From: Grammothele lineata
Lineage: Eukaryota > Basidiomycota > Agaricomycetes > Polyporales > Polyporaceae
Length of the DNA: 64,000 bases
Direction of reading: 5' to 3'
Assembly: GCA_002150815.3 (NCBI GenBank)
Contig: NDFF03000148.1
Span: forward strand, 1-64,000
Shown here: piece after piece, positions 22,402-33,425 of the stretch
How the letters are laid out: each line of letters begins with the position of its first letter
Position numbering within the stretch: the first letter of the stretch is position 1
Translations under genes and position numbers: made by a program
The notes under the pieces: model-generated
Seen by the model: the letters and a program-made list of their open reading frames with translations, nothing else
What the model was told of the DNA's origin: nothing
Database searches by the model: none

Positions 22402-24879
22402 ATGGACTCTGACAGCTCGAGCTCAGCGCGAAAACGTGATGCCCCATCCGTCAATAGTAAGGGCTCAAACAAGCGACGTCGTCACTTCAAACAACTGGGA
22501 GTAGGGAGGCAATCCGCCGAATCCGGAGACCGGCCCGCTGAGACCGCCGGCGAGCCCAGTGAGGCGCCGTCAGAGCTACCTGCAGGCGCAACTTCAGGAC
22601 TCGGATCCTTGGACGAGACCAGGACAGGCTCGCCCATGCCAGCCGCGGATACGACAACCGTTCGTTCATATCAAGTGTTCACCGAACCTGATGGGCTCTT
22701 GCAGACCATCAGGACCAACTCACGAACTGAGCGACTCACAAGCGAGATCGGCGCCGCACGGGCGTGCAGCGAGGCTGAACGAGTCGAATCGGACAAGGCA
22801 GTGAGTGAGATCATGGCCGGCTTACCGTACCAGGAGGGTGAGGGCCTCGGAGAGACGGGTCATGATACGACTGCCGAGGAAACAGAGAATGTCAACAAGA
22901 GTAAAAAGAAACGCCCCCGTCCAGAATTACGCGCATCGGTATGATCTGCATGTACTAGCTCGAACTGAGCCTTAGCACATCTCACCAATTATCCCTGATT
23001 GTGACACAGTCCAAGATTCACGACTGGCTGCCGCTCAGGCAAGCATTCCTCGATATACTCATCGCGTACGAAGGGACGTCGGAGGATATTGAGTCCGGGA
23101 CGGTGAAGTGTGCAGCATGCGCGAAAGCGAGCGGGTGCCTACGCTGCATGCAGTGCACTTCTCGCGCGCTCCACTGTCAGTCATGCATTGTCGCGAACCA
23201 CTCAGCGCAGCCGCTACACTGGATCGAGGTGCGCGTTGTTCCGTTAAACTTGTACGCTAGGACTAATATAATCAACTCATTCATCAATTCCGAACAGAGA
23301 TGGGACGGCGCAAAATTCGAGAAGGTTTCCTTGAGATCTCTCGGAGCAGCCGTCCAGCTTGGTCATGGCGGCAGCGCGTGCCCTCACCCATCTCGCTCAT
23401 CTCATCGCATCGTCGTGGGTGACATAACCGGCATTCATCAAGTTCAAGTCACGTACTGCGAGTGCCTCAGCGAGGATAAGTTTACGGACAAATGGGTTCA
23501 ATTATTCGAGTTTGGCTGGTTCCCCGCGAGCAATGACCGTCCAGCTACAGCGTTCACTTTCCAACTCCTCGATCACTTTCAAGAGCTCAATTTTCAAGCG
23601 AAGACGAACCTTTACGATTTCTGGAGGACACTCGAACATATTACGGATAATAGCGGCGCTTACCCTCCTCTGGTATGTGTCGCTCTCCATCGGTCTGGTC
23701 TCGCGCATGGCTATTGATGGCAGGATTGCTGCAGCGGCGCTACAAGCAACTCGCATATGTTGTTCGAATTTGGCGTCATCTTGTGATGCTGAAGCGCACT
23801 GGTCGCGCTCATGATCCAGAAGGCGTTGGCGCTACGAAGTCTGGCGAGCTGGCGGTTGAGTGTCCAGCATGTCCGCAACCCGGGAAGAATATCCCGGCGG
23901 GTTGGGAAACATCGCCGCCGCACATCCGGTAGGTTTCTCTCGTTGCCGCCATCACTCCAAGAGTCTCTCACGCAGCCTACTAACGTTCTATGTCGCTCTT
24001 TGTAGATGGCTGTACACGCTCTTCCTCATGCTTGATGCGAACTTTCGTGCCAAGTCGAAAAGCCGTGGACTCCACGACGTCGACATTGCCCCAGGATGGG
24101 CGTATTTCGTGGAGACTACGCGGTATGTGGCATACATTAACTCACAGGGCGATCAGAAGGAGGTGAGCGCTATTTACCTTGTTCTGTGTACGTCCATTTG
24201 AGCGTTCCCGTCACTGCGCTGATAGGACAACACTTGCTCCACGGAGCATAAGGCGATCGTCAACGCCAATCTTCGGCGTGAAGGGTATCTCGCTTCGGGC
24301 GTGGGCGCTGTCCTTTGCGCCCGGCACGCTCTCGTTCGCCAAAATGGTGTTGGCGACGTGCACAAAGGGGAAAAGTAAGTCCTTCATCTAAACTCAGAGT
24401 TTGTTCGTGGGCGACCGTATTAAATTACGGGTGTAGATTTTGTATCATGGATTACCTGGTGTGTGCAACGCTCCTGGGGTTCGGTTTCCTCCTCCTCCTC
24501 ATCTCCTATGACATTGCGTGTCAATGGAGTCGCAAATTTTCGATGCGCGTCAAAGAAAATGTGCCTCCCGGCCTGCGCATTGATCTTGATGCGGTAACTA
24601 TCCGTTACGCGATACCGAAGAAGTATGATGGCAAATGTGTATATTTATTACTTTTGGCGCACGCGCCGATTAGCCGAGCCGCGCCACACTTATCCAGCCT
24701 AACGCGCAAAACTAATCATTTCACAGCTCGCGCGCGCGCGCGCGCCCTGCCCGTGCCCCGCGCGCGCACTTTTCGCCTAACCGAAATGTCTCTCGATAAC
24801 CCCGTATGCCTTCCCAGACATCATGCAGCCACTACCCGTGCTATCCACACATATATGTTTTCTCTCGGTATACCGCTAG

Positions 24880-24940
24880 GTGCAGCTAAAGGTAGTAAGG
24901 AGGTTGATTGATATCATCCGGTGCGAGTTCGACTCCAGAT
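24880..24940 (+). repeat. tRNA-like (SINE head) sequence
   Basis: GAGTTCGACTCC at about 24923-24934 is a good RNA polymerase III B box. An A-box-like GCTAAAGGTAGTAAGG lies about 30 bp upstream. No full cloverleaf can be drawn, so a decayed tRNA-derived SINE head is more likely than a tRNA gene. Confidence 0.35.
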
Positions 24941-26248
24941 GGGCCCGGGTAATTGGCTCAAACTGTCTTTGAAATTTCAGACAGTTCAAGTTAATACATC
25001 ATAGCAGCTGCTGGGTTCAGTTAGGTATGAGCTACATGATACTGTAATGAGCTCTGAGTCATGGAACCCTGGAGGGAAAGGGTTCCAGTCTCTCGGAAGA
25101 GTCTTGAATTTTGCCCGGCAGAGCCCCTAGTGAGGATACTAGTAGTCAGATCCCCAAGATCGAGTACTGGGCTCCTCTGGACAACTAAGTAATTACTCCA
25201 TGTTTGCTTTGATAGACACAATGGAAGGCTGTTAATGTGGAATTTTATATTGATGCTCGTCATCAACTGCTCTAGGGCTCCCACCAGGTCCGGAGGTGAC
25301 CTCAGGCTCAGACTCAGATTCAAGTTGGCATGGTGGTGCTACTCAGATGAGTGCTGGCATTCACCCTCACCTGTGTGCACATTGCTATATGATTTCCCCT
25401 GAAATACTGAGTGAATGAACACATCCTTCGGGCAAGCATCCTCAAACTCGGGCACCAAGGGTCCAAGTCACTGGTACTGTATTAATACTCCTTGACTGAT
25501 AAGTAGCTAAGATAAGTACTGTCCTATGGTCTCATTTCTACTTCCGTGGATATGCAGAGCCGCAGGAGTCGTTATCTTGAGGCACTCGGCGCAGGGTGAA
25601 TTGGGGGGCGTGTCCAGGTGTCCGACTCGAAGGGGGACGGTGGCCCGGGTCAGACGGCCCGCGGACAAGCTGGGCCGGAGAGCCGGGACCTCAGGGATTT
25701 CGACAACCCCTCGAACGGAGGAACTACTGGGTTTTCTTGCCTGAAAATTTGTATCCCGTACAAATGCATGCACTGTTGCATAGTGAGGGTGTTTTTAAGC
25801 TCATATCAGTCATTTTAACGAAGTCGAGGCGTAGTATATACGCACCTAAACCGGTTTTGCACCGCTTAGATGCACCGGGGTCAAATCCGATTTGCGACTG
25901 CGTACCTTGTGCACCCCGCGCAGGCTCGGCCAGGCCGCCGTTTGCCTCCGTTTTTTGTGTGTATGTTCGGACATATGTATTCTGTCCTTCGCGTGCATTA
26001 TTTCGTCCATTCAGGGGGGGTGGAGGGGCCCGTTTGAGGGATGCGTCTCGCGCACTGTTTCGCAGCGCAAGCGCCCGCAGTGCGGCGCGATCAAAACGCA
26101 AGCGCCAGGGCGGCGGGAGCGCTGCATCGACTGGCCGCCAGATCGCTCCCCCGATGCCCAGATCGGTGCCGGGATGCGCTCCGATTCCGGCCGCAATGCG
26201 TGCCGGATCCGGCAGGCCCGTGTGCGCGCGTGGACCAAAAATGAAATC

Positions 26249-26328
26249 CCGATACAAGGATCGAACCTGCCGGAGCAATAAAAGCCTCAGAAGCGATATC
26301 CGCTAGACCACAACAACAACACTTACAC
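26249..26328 (-). repeat. tRNA-like (SINE head) sequence
   Basis: On the minus strand an A-box-like TGGTCTAGCGGATATCGC is followed 30-35 bp later by the B-box GGTTCGATCC, with a T-arm stem that pairs. The acceptor stem does not pair, so this reads as a tRNA-derived SINE head, not a tRNA gene. GC-rich sequence follows to about 25900. Confidence 0.45.
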
Positions 26329-26784
26329 ACCCTTTGACAGTGTTATCACGCCGAGATGGCGTTGTTGAGCCTGTCAAGGCCACTTCTGACAACGACCCGG
26401 AGTGCGCGAGCCGCGAGTGCGAGTGGCTCTCCGCGAGCGAGCGGAGCGTGGATGTCGACTGGCGTGAGCGGAGCGCGCGCTCGGCCGTCACGGTGATAGG
26501 GTCCAGTCGCACCCGCAAGAGAGATTGTGGAGGACACGCGCCGCGCGGAGTTCGGGCTAGAGCCGGGGCACTTAGGCGCGAAGGAGACATCGATGTCAAA
26601 TGAGGAGCGCGGCGAGTAGGGCTGTGAGCGCATGCTCGGGCTCTACAGAGTGTTCGGCCACTGTGGGATGTCGACGTCGCGCGCGCTGGGGGCGAGCAGC
26701 TCGACTGGGCTGTCCTCAGTGTGGAAGAACATCTGCGAGAGCGCGCGCCGCGATATATTCCCTTTGGTATCTCCCAATGTATGA

Positions 26785-26860
26785 GTTGTATTTGCTCAGT
26801 GGTACGTGTGTTCTGTCCGCTCTGATAGGTCCGGAGTTCGAGTCCTGTTGTTGATGCTCT
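26785..26860 (+). repeat. tRNA-like (SINE head) sequence
   Basis: TTGCTCAGTGGTA (A box) and GGAGTTCGAGTCCTG (B box) are spaced as in a tRNA. The acceptor stem is poor. GC-rich sequence follows to about 27080, of the same general composition as that following the minus-strand copy at 26249-26328, so the two may be inverted members of one SINE family. Confidence 0.45.
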
Positions 26861-29601
26861 TTTTGTGCGGATTATCCTGGCCACAAATTTGCATGCTCGG
26901 GTTTTGCCGCAGGGAGCATCGGGGACATCGGGCGGGCCGACGGGAATTGGCACATCCGATCGGGCAGCGATCCGGGGTTCGGGCGCAGCCCCGAAATGCG
27001 CGCCGGCGTCTGCGGATTGATCGCGCGTTCTGTCCGGCGCTTGCCCCGCAACATCGCTGGGACCGCCTCCCGCGACATAGCACTTGACATGGAGGTCTCC
27101 AGGCAAAAATAAACATAGCGAAGGCATGCGTACATGCACTACAAGTAGTGTACAAGGTTTGGTAGCGAGAGGACAATGTGCGCGCGAGCCAGAAGGCTCG
27201 CATGTTACGCAGGCCCAAATTCGATTTGCATGCTGTGCATCTAAGCAGCGCAAATCGAATTAGGGTGTGTATATGGCTCTCGAGGCGACGAAGACTCGAC
27301 CGCCTTTCCATTGGGCGCCTACTGAACGGACCCTCGTCAAGGCCTCAATTAGACGCCTGTCGTTTCTGACCGGCGTCTAATACGGCGCGCGCGCGCTGTG
27401 CATGGAGTGCGCGCGCGGGGGCTTACATTTTGATAAGCGCGGTACAATAATAAATGTACAAATTTGCCTTCATAAAGAAGCACTATCGTGTCCACGGCCC
27501 GAACCATTCGCGGTGGTCGCTCAACTTCCTCAAACACGTTGGGCGCACCTACGGCGAAGGTATCGAGTCAATGTGGGCTCACATGAATCCTATCTCGCTC
27601 AGCGCGCGGGAGATGAGTCCCAGTCAGCGCCGCGACGTGCTAAATGATCACTGGGGGGCGTATAACTGGCAGAAAGTGATTGACCTAGGTAACAGCGGAT
27701 TTCACTATCCGAAATCGTGCGCGCTGATGGAACGGATTGCGTTACAGTGTCCGCATTATTATCCGCCCTAAAAGAAGCTCGCGTGATGGGCGCGAAGCAG
27801 CGGGCGATTTTGCAGTCTTATACTGAAGCCCTCCCCGCACGAGCGAACGTCGCAGAATGGGAAGCTGCTATTGACGCATGGAACAACGACCCCTCCAAGC
27901 CAGACCCGTACGAGGAGGAGAATCGGATAAGTGAGTAGCATCTCATTGTAGCTACGAGAATGCCGCCGCTCATTGATTTATTTCCGCCGTGGCAATGTGG
28001 CATCCGTAGCTCTCACGCGCAACCGTGTTCGCGATCAGATTGCTGACGAAGAAGCCGCGGAGATTGCTAACGGCATACCGTCGCCTCATGAAGTCACTCA
28101 AGGCGTCTTCCTCAACGTTGGTCTAGAGCTAGAAGAGCAACAGTGAGTGGTCACGCAGAACTTCACCACTATGGACTGCTACTCATTCCACGGATCGTTT
28201 CACTTCAGGAGATGGATGCGGATGCGCAAACGTGACAAGCTCGACACCGGTTCTGCAGCTGACACCAAGGAGCGGCGTAACGTCCTGAAACATCGGATCG
28301 AGTTATGGCAGGTTATCCAGGACGTTCACATGCCCGTCGTCGCCCAGCTGCGAAGCGGTATTACTCCTTCGCCGCCGGCGAACTCCCACGTAGCCTCTTC
28401 TGTCACCACACCATCGCACGTGCGGCCCGATGCGCCTACGCCTCCCACAGCACCACCGCAGACTGGAGCGACCCCAGGCGCGTCGCAGGTGTCCCAAGCT
28501 GGGCCCGCCGACCCGGCCCCCGGACCCCAGGCTCAATCTGCTCCCTCCTCCACCAACCACCGCCCGCCGCCCGCTGGAACGCGCTCGTCAGACTCGGACG
28601 AACCTGCGCCAGCCCTCAAAGCTGAAGATATTCCCCTCTGGCTTCCATCATCCATCCCACTCGCCACACGCACTCTCTTTGTTCTACCCACACTCTGTGA
28701 TAAGGAACGCCGCCATCGCCTTGCTCAAGCCGACGACGCACTAGACGATCTGCGTCGTTTCCGTCGAATCATGGCAGGTATCACTGAATTCAAGCGAGTA
28801 AACTCCGCGGCGCCCAGCCAGAGAGTCAGCACTCGGACGCGTACTCTCTACGACACCTTCCAAGTAAAGATCAAGCGCGCCGCTGAGAGATATCGCGCTG
28901 CGCGCGCAGCCCTCCTTTCTCTCGATCCTAACGGAGATTGGACCTCTCGCCTGCAACCGCTCCATGACACGGACATCCGAGGGCCTGGTAAGGATGACGA
29001 AGAGGAAAAGGATCTCAGGCGTCGTCGCGGCGATGGCTATTGGGCACCCTCATGGATCTGGTTGACGCCGCGCGCATCCAGCAGCGTGGCCCCGGCTGGT
29101 ACCAGCGACAGCGCCACGAGCCTTCTGGCGGCCGAGCTGGAGGGCATGCGCGTGGAGTGGGCGCGGATGAAGGCTCGCGCCGATCGATGGACCGAGGAAG
29201 AGCGGCTTTTGGCGGAGGAGATGCGTCGCGTTATCGAGTGGATGGAATGGAAGATACGATGGTGGAAGAAGGAGGCGAGGCGACGCCTCGACGGCAGTCT
29301 CGCTTTACAGCGTGGCTTGAGGTTTTACGCTGCTAAGCAGGCCGCTGTCTTCGAGGGCATCGCGCGCCGCTGCGCTCGTGAGTGGCTTCCTTTCTTGAAC
29401 GAGGCCGGAATCTCACCTTCATGGGGCGTCCGCTACGCCTCGGTGCTCACTGAGGCACCCGCCTCAAAGCGTCGCGGGCAGTATGTGAAACGGAAGCTAT
29501 ATGACCCAGACGCAGAGTTTGGCGAGGTAGTCGAGGACGCTGACGCAGGGTTTCATGACGACAATGAAGACGAGGCTGACAGCGACCATGATGTAGAGTA
29601 G

Positions 29602-30090
29602 TGTGTATGGCTATAGTCGTCTACGGATGTACAGGCTGACGCGGTGTGCGTATAATGGCGATAGCCTGTGTGTTATTGGGATATGGGGGCCGAAGGGGGC
29701 GATACCGGAGCGGACAGCTTACATAACACCCTCCGGCGTCTCGGATGCCTTAATGGGAAGGGTAGAATTTTGCTGGTATGACGCTTTGACGCACTTTTTC
29801 GGCTGTGCCTCAAGGCCCCTTGGTCCACGCCTCTTCTCCTGCCCTGTTCCTGGAGACCCGCCAAGATCGCCACAGCACCTGTCCTCAATTCAAGCCCACA
29901 CGATAGAGGTTCTATGCACGTTTGGCCGCGGTAGCTGGAGAAAATGGAGAACTATACAAGATGCGTTAATCCTTCTCAGGTGAGCCTTCTATTGACTACT
30001 TCACGCGCATTCCGTGGCAACAAGAGCCCACCCCCTTTCCAATCGCTGGGATCGAAATGATTCCAACATAGCGCTCTTTGAGTACGCGCC
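29602..30090. other. No gene recognised
   Basis: This short stretch follows the KDZ stop and precedes the GC-rich minisatellite. Its open frames are short and lack any recognisable domain. Confidence 0.5.
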
Positions 30091-30094
30091 CCCG

Positions 30095-30830
30095 CCGTTC
30101 CCGGACCCAACGACACCAGCACGGATCGCGCCCCCGCCGTCTCCTGCCTCGACGACACCAGCCCCGCGCGCGCCCCGGCCCCAACGACACCAGCACAGAT
30201 CGTGCTCCCGCCGTTCCCGGCCCAAACGACACTAGCACGGATCGCGCTCCCGCCGTCTCCGGCCCCAACGACACCAGCACGGATCGCACCCCCCCCGTGT
30301 CCGGCCCAAACGACACTAGCACGGATCGCGCCCCTGCCGTCTCCTGCCTCGACGACACCAGCTCTGCGCGCGCCCCGGCCCCAACGACACCAGCACGGAT
30401 CGCGCTCCCGCCGTCTCCTGCCTCGACGACACCAGCCCTGCGCGCGCCCCGGCCCCAACGACACCAGCACGGATCGCGCTCCCGCCGTCTCCAGCCCCAA
30501 TGACACCAGCCCTGCGCGCGCCCCGGCCCCAACGACACCAGCACGGATCGCGCCCCCGCCGTCTCCTGCCTCGACGACACCAGCCCCGCGCGCGCCCCGG
30601 CCCCAACGACACCAGCACAGATCGCGCCCCCGCCGTCTCCGGCCCAAACGACACTAGCACGGATCGCGCCCCTGCCGTCTCCTGCCTCGACGACACCAGC
30701 TCTGCGCGCGCCCCGGCCCTAACGACACCAGCACAGATCGTGCTCCCGCCGTTCCCGGCCCAAATGACACCAGCACGGATCGCGCCCTCGTCGTCCCCGG
30801 CCCCAACGTCAAGAGTCCCGCGCGCGTCCC
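30095..30830. repeat. GC-rich minisatellite with alternating units
   Basis: Tandem, slightly varied units alternate between a ~42-bp form (ACGACACCAGCACGGATCGC followed by CCGCCGTCTCC) and a ~32-bp form (ACGACACCAGCCCCGCGCGC followed by GCCCCGGCC), giving a higher-order period near 74 bp. All frames on both strands stay open over hundreds of bases and give ORFs such as repeating VLVSLGPGTAGARS, which I regard as artefacts. The array borders the right inverted-repeat arm. Confidence 0.85.
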
Positions 30831-31313
30831 CGCCGTCCCCCCAACGGCGCCAGCCCCGCGTGCGCGCCCCCGCCGTAGCGAGCGCGTGTGCACGAGGCGA
30901 GCGACGACCACGGGGTCTGTCTCGCGCACTCGCGTACGGCCACACATCCTCGCCCCTCTTACAAGGGGGGGCATGCGCATGTGTGCGGGCTTAGGCTAGC
31001 TTCTTCACGCTCCGAACGATACTGCAGCCGCCGCCCACACGAAGGCCTGCGGGAGGGCATAGCATGTGCTGCCCAATTCGGATTATAAATACGTCTCCAT
31101 GTACTGTAGTAGAAGCAATATACGATGTCCCACCTATGACGAACCCGTGCCCGAATGAACAGCGGTGGGAGCATATCAATGCAGCAACGTCCGCCCGTTT
31201 CCTACGCTGGATGCTCCGGGGAAGCGTCTCTGCGTAACGCGCTACCCACGCAATGGTCGCCTTCGATAACCCTTGCTTTAAGCGTTCGAACACATCCCGT
31301 TTCGTGTGATTTG

Positions 31314-31732
31314 TGTTACGCCGAGGCCAGCACGGGCGCCTATGAGACGTACAACGAGCGCACGCGGTCGAGGGCCGATGGATCTGGGTAGACGTACGCC
31401 GAAGAGGCGAAGTCGAGCACTGTGGTAGAGGGCGAGCGACACACGGGGGTTCTGTGGGGAGAGAGGCCTCGATTGGAAAAGGAGGTCAAACTGAGGAGCA
31501 TCCTCAGGGAGACCCAAACTATATACGTACATGGGAACAATGGCTATGGACGATCGCGAGAGAGTTCAGGACAATAGTGACTAGGGCGCGAGACTATGAC
31601 TCCAAGTGAGTCACGATGAGTCGTACAGACAATAGCGATGTTGAATCACCGCGGGACCGAATGGTACAGAGGTTGCGCTCATTGAGGAACAAGGAAGGAA
31701 AAAAGAAAATACCGGGTAGGAATGTTGTAACA
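31314..31732 (+). mobile_element. Solo LTR (419 bp) with 5-bp target duplication
   Basis: The unit starts TGTTACGCC and ends TTGTAACA, so it has the TG...CA ends and short inverted termini of a retrotransposon LTR. ATTTG flanks it on both sides (31309-31313 and 31733-31737). The unoccupied site survives in the left repeat arm, where CAAAT (651-655) appears once. A TATATA motif lies near 31520. No second LTR or internal domain is present, so it is a recombination-derived solo LTR, probably of a Ty3/gypsy-type element. Confidence 0.9.
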
Positions 31733-31831
31733 ATTTGGCCGAGAATTGGCTGGGGTACAGACGCACCCTTCCCGAGACCTGATCTATTTTGCTACCCTTT
31801 TTGGTAGGCCTGAAGCGCCCGATCGAGTGTT

Positions 31832-32285
31832 CTACACACTTTTACAACGCTTCTACATGCTTTTACAACACCCCTACACACTTTTACAACGCTTCTACAT
31901 GCTTTTACAACACCCCTACATGCTTTTACAACACCCCTACACACTTTTACAACAGTTCTACAGGCTTTTACAATACATCCCTACATGCTTTTACAACACC
32001 CCTACATGCTTTTACAACACCCCTACATGCTTTTTACAACACTCCTACATGCTTTTACAACAGTTCCACGGGCTTTTACAATGCCCCTACATGCTTTTAC
32101 AACACTTCTACGGGCTTTTACAATACATCCCTACATGCTTTTACAATGCCCCTACATGCTTTTACAACACATACATACATACCCTTTTACAATCTACACA
32201 TGTAGTTGTACAAAACATACCCCTAGTGGGTTTTACAACCTCCCTACATGCTTTTTTACAACCCCTAGGGTTTTACAACAGCCTG
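31832..32285. repeat. 21-bp minisatellite (right copy)
   Basis: Tandem 21-bp units, reverse complement of those at 60-560, read CTACATGCTTTTACAA with varied remainder. The first ~8 units match the left copy in order. After that the right array lacks about three internal units, and it has one extra unit near its end. Confidence 0.9.
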
Positions 32286-32305
32286 GGCACTTTTTGACCA
32301 CGAAA

Positions 32306-32662
32306 ATGGGGGGTACCTGGGCAATTGTAATACAACGGTGGAAGCCAAAGGTGCCAGGGACTGGAATTGTCCTGTGCCCACTTCTGCGCCGGCTGCGCTT
32401 CATAGGAGATTGCACTGTTGATGGGGCAGACATAGAGGATGTGGCCAATCATCTCACTGCCCGTGCTCGTGTTCATGTCCCCCTGGACTTCTTAGAGCTT
32501 ACATTTTTGGTAGGGGCAGATGATCCTAGGGATCTATTGGAGGCAGAGGACATCAACGTCAATGACGAGTTAGCTTACTGGGCTACAAAGTACCGTGAAG
32601 ACCTGACGTTGATGCGGCAAGCAGCCAACAACGTCGTCTATACTTTTAACGTCTTCCAGTAA
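32306..32662 (+). CDS. Unrecognised ORF at the end of the repeat arm
   Basis: An ATG at 32306, just past the minisatellite, opens a 118-residue frame. Its C-terminal half is protein-like: acidic with DLLEAEDINVNDELAYWATK and YREDLTLMRQAANNVVYT. I do not recognise a family. It may be an exon of a larger gene carried by the repeated unit, because its first codons are also present in the left arm. The frame upstream of 32306 is open only because of the minisatellite. Confidence 0.35.
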   Translation: MGGTWAIVIQRWKPKVPGTGIVLCPLLRRLRFIGDCTVDGADIEDVANHLTARARVHVPLDFLELTFLVGADDPRDLLEAEDINVNDELAYWATKYREDLTLMRQAANNVVYTFNVFQ

Positions 32663-32857
32663 ATCTCTGTAGTAACTTGAACTCTTACTTTGTAGCCTGG
32701 AATGAACTTCTGCTCTGTGTGGTAACTGCAGGGCCGGCAGTGCGGCAACTCAGAAGTCCGGTGCAGCGTGAGTATTCAACTGCGGGTGCAATCCTCTGCA
32801 TATATATAGAGTCCCCTGGTGATGACCGCCGCCCCTCCCTCTCTTCTCTCTTCTATC

Positions 32858-33425
32858 ATGTCTACTGGTGGACTCCGTACTTTTGGCTCCGGCACGGGCG
32901 CTTCTCCCCGCATCAATAAAGAGTACATGCCTCGCTATCTTAACAAGTATGTCCGCCTCTTGGGCAAATTCCTCTCTGTAAGCACACTCTTATCAACTCA
33001 TGTGACGTCAATCTCACCATCAACTTTTGAACGTCTAGCAATCTGAGGACACCGCCGTCTTTGAGGCCTCTGATGGCGCTACTGTGAACGTGACTCACAT
33101 CCCCGACGTACGTTTATGCCCTCTCACCATCCTTCATTACTGTTGACACCTCAATGTCTACTGCAGACGTTTGCTGCAGCCCTTGAGGGCAGCAGGTTCA
33201 TTGAGGTCATCGGCATTGCCAGAAATGCTGAGACAATCGAGATGGTGAGGTTTGTGCGCATGGGCGATGACGTCGGTGAGTCTAACCCTTGTTTAGCATT
33301 ATGATACAAGCTAACCATGATGCTTAGACATGAACTTAGCCAACAATGTTGTTGAGATCTGGCACAAGTCCAACCTTGCTAGCGTCTTTGGACCCCAGGA
33401 TGCTGAGGCGGCGCCGGATGCTTGA
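32858..33425 (+). CDS. RPA3: Replication protein A subunit 3 (RPA14-like)
   Basis: Four exons (32858-32977, 33039-33107, 33167-33275, 33328-33425) with canonical GT-AG introns give 131 residues, the usual size. The protein is an OB fold of the Rep_fac-A_3 family: ASPRINKEYMPRYLNKYVRL corresponds to the first strand and the VRLLGK turn, followed by EASDGATVNV, RFIEVIG and the diagnostic GDDVDMNLANNVVEIWH near the C-terminus. RPA3 is the smallest subunit of the heterotrimer that coats single-stranded DNA during replication and repair in the nucleus. It appears intact and is the clearest host housekeeping gene in the window. It begins about 500 bp from the inverted-repeat arm. Confidence 0.9.

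Larger units (their letters stand above)
24624..27474. mobile_element. 2,851-bp TIR element inserted in the KDZ gene
   Basis: The left end begins TATGATGGCAAATG and the right end, reverse-complemented, begins TATGAAGGCAAATT. The ends stay alignable for about 30 bp (through ATTTATTA) with about five mismatches. AAGAAG flanks both sides (24618-24623 and 27475-27480) and occurs once in the inferred empty coding site. No transposase ORF is visible inside. The interior is a patchwork: a CG dinucleotide run (24730-24750), tRNA-like sequences, GC-rich segments, and a 10-bp hairpin (ATTAGACGCC) near 27348-27380. The element is non-autonomous; the superfamily is not assigned. Confidence 0.85.
22402..29601 (+). 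pseudogene. KDZ-family transposase split by a nested element (copy 2)
   Basis: Exons 22402-22938, 23010-23228, 23298-23672, 23735-23928, 24006-24162, 24226-24374, 24437-24623, then after the insertion 27481-27688, 27748-27930, 28010-28142 and 28209-29601. If one copy of the 6-bp target duplication and the insert are ignored, all phases agree and the coding length is 1,244 codons. Landmarks match copy 1: CxC cysteine cluster (Cys at about 213, 216, 222, 225, 228, 235, 238; His 243, 249), KRTGRAHDPEGVG, the CSTEHKAIVNANLRR region, GDVHKGEKFCIMDY, SYDIACQW, then after the insert VGRTYGEGIESMWAH and the C-terminal SWIWL region. The only lesion seen is the insertion inside exon 7, so this was probably an active gene until recently. 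No TET/JBP gene lies beside it. Confidence 0.9.
31085..32342 (+). repeat. Right arm of the large inverted repeat
   Basis: This is the plus-strand counterpart of 1-878. It keeps the non-repetitive part (31095-31310 and 31738-31830), the 21-bp minisatellite and the sequence past it up to at least 32342, where the left arm runs off the window. A 419-bp solo LTR plus a 5-bp duplication interrupts it. Single-base differences such as codon-level A/V and I/V swaps in the aligned frames show the arms are similar but not identical. Confidence 0.85.

Noticed and set aside
26249..26328. tRNA gene on the minus strand
   Set aside because: A and B boxes are good, but the acceptor and D stems do not pair, so a SINE head is preferred.
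30095..30945. Several 140-220-residue ORFs on both strands
   Set aside because: All run through the GC-rich minisatellite and are simple repeats such as VLVSLGP in every frame.
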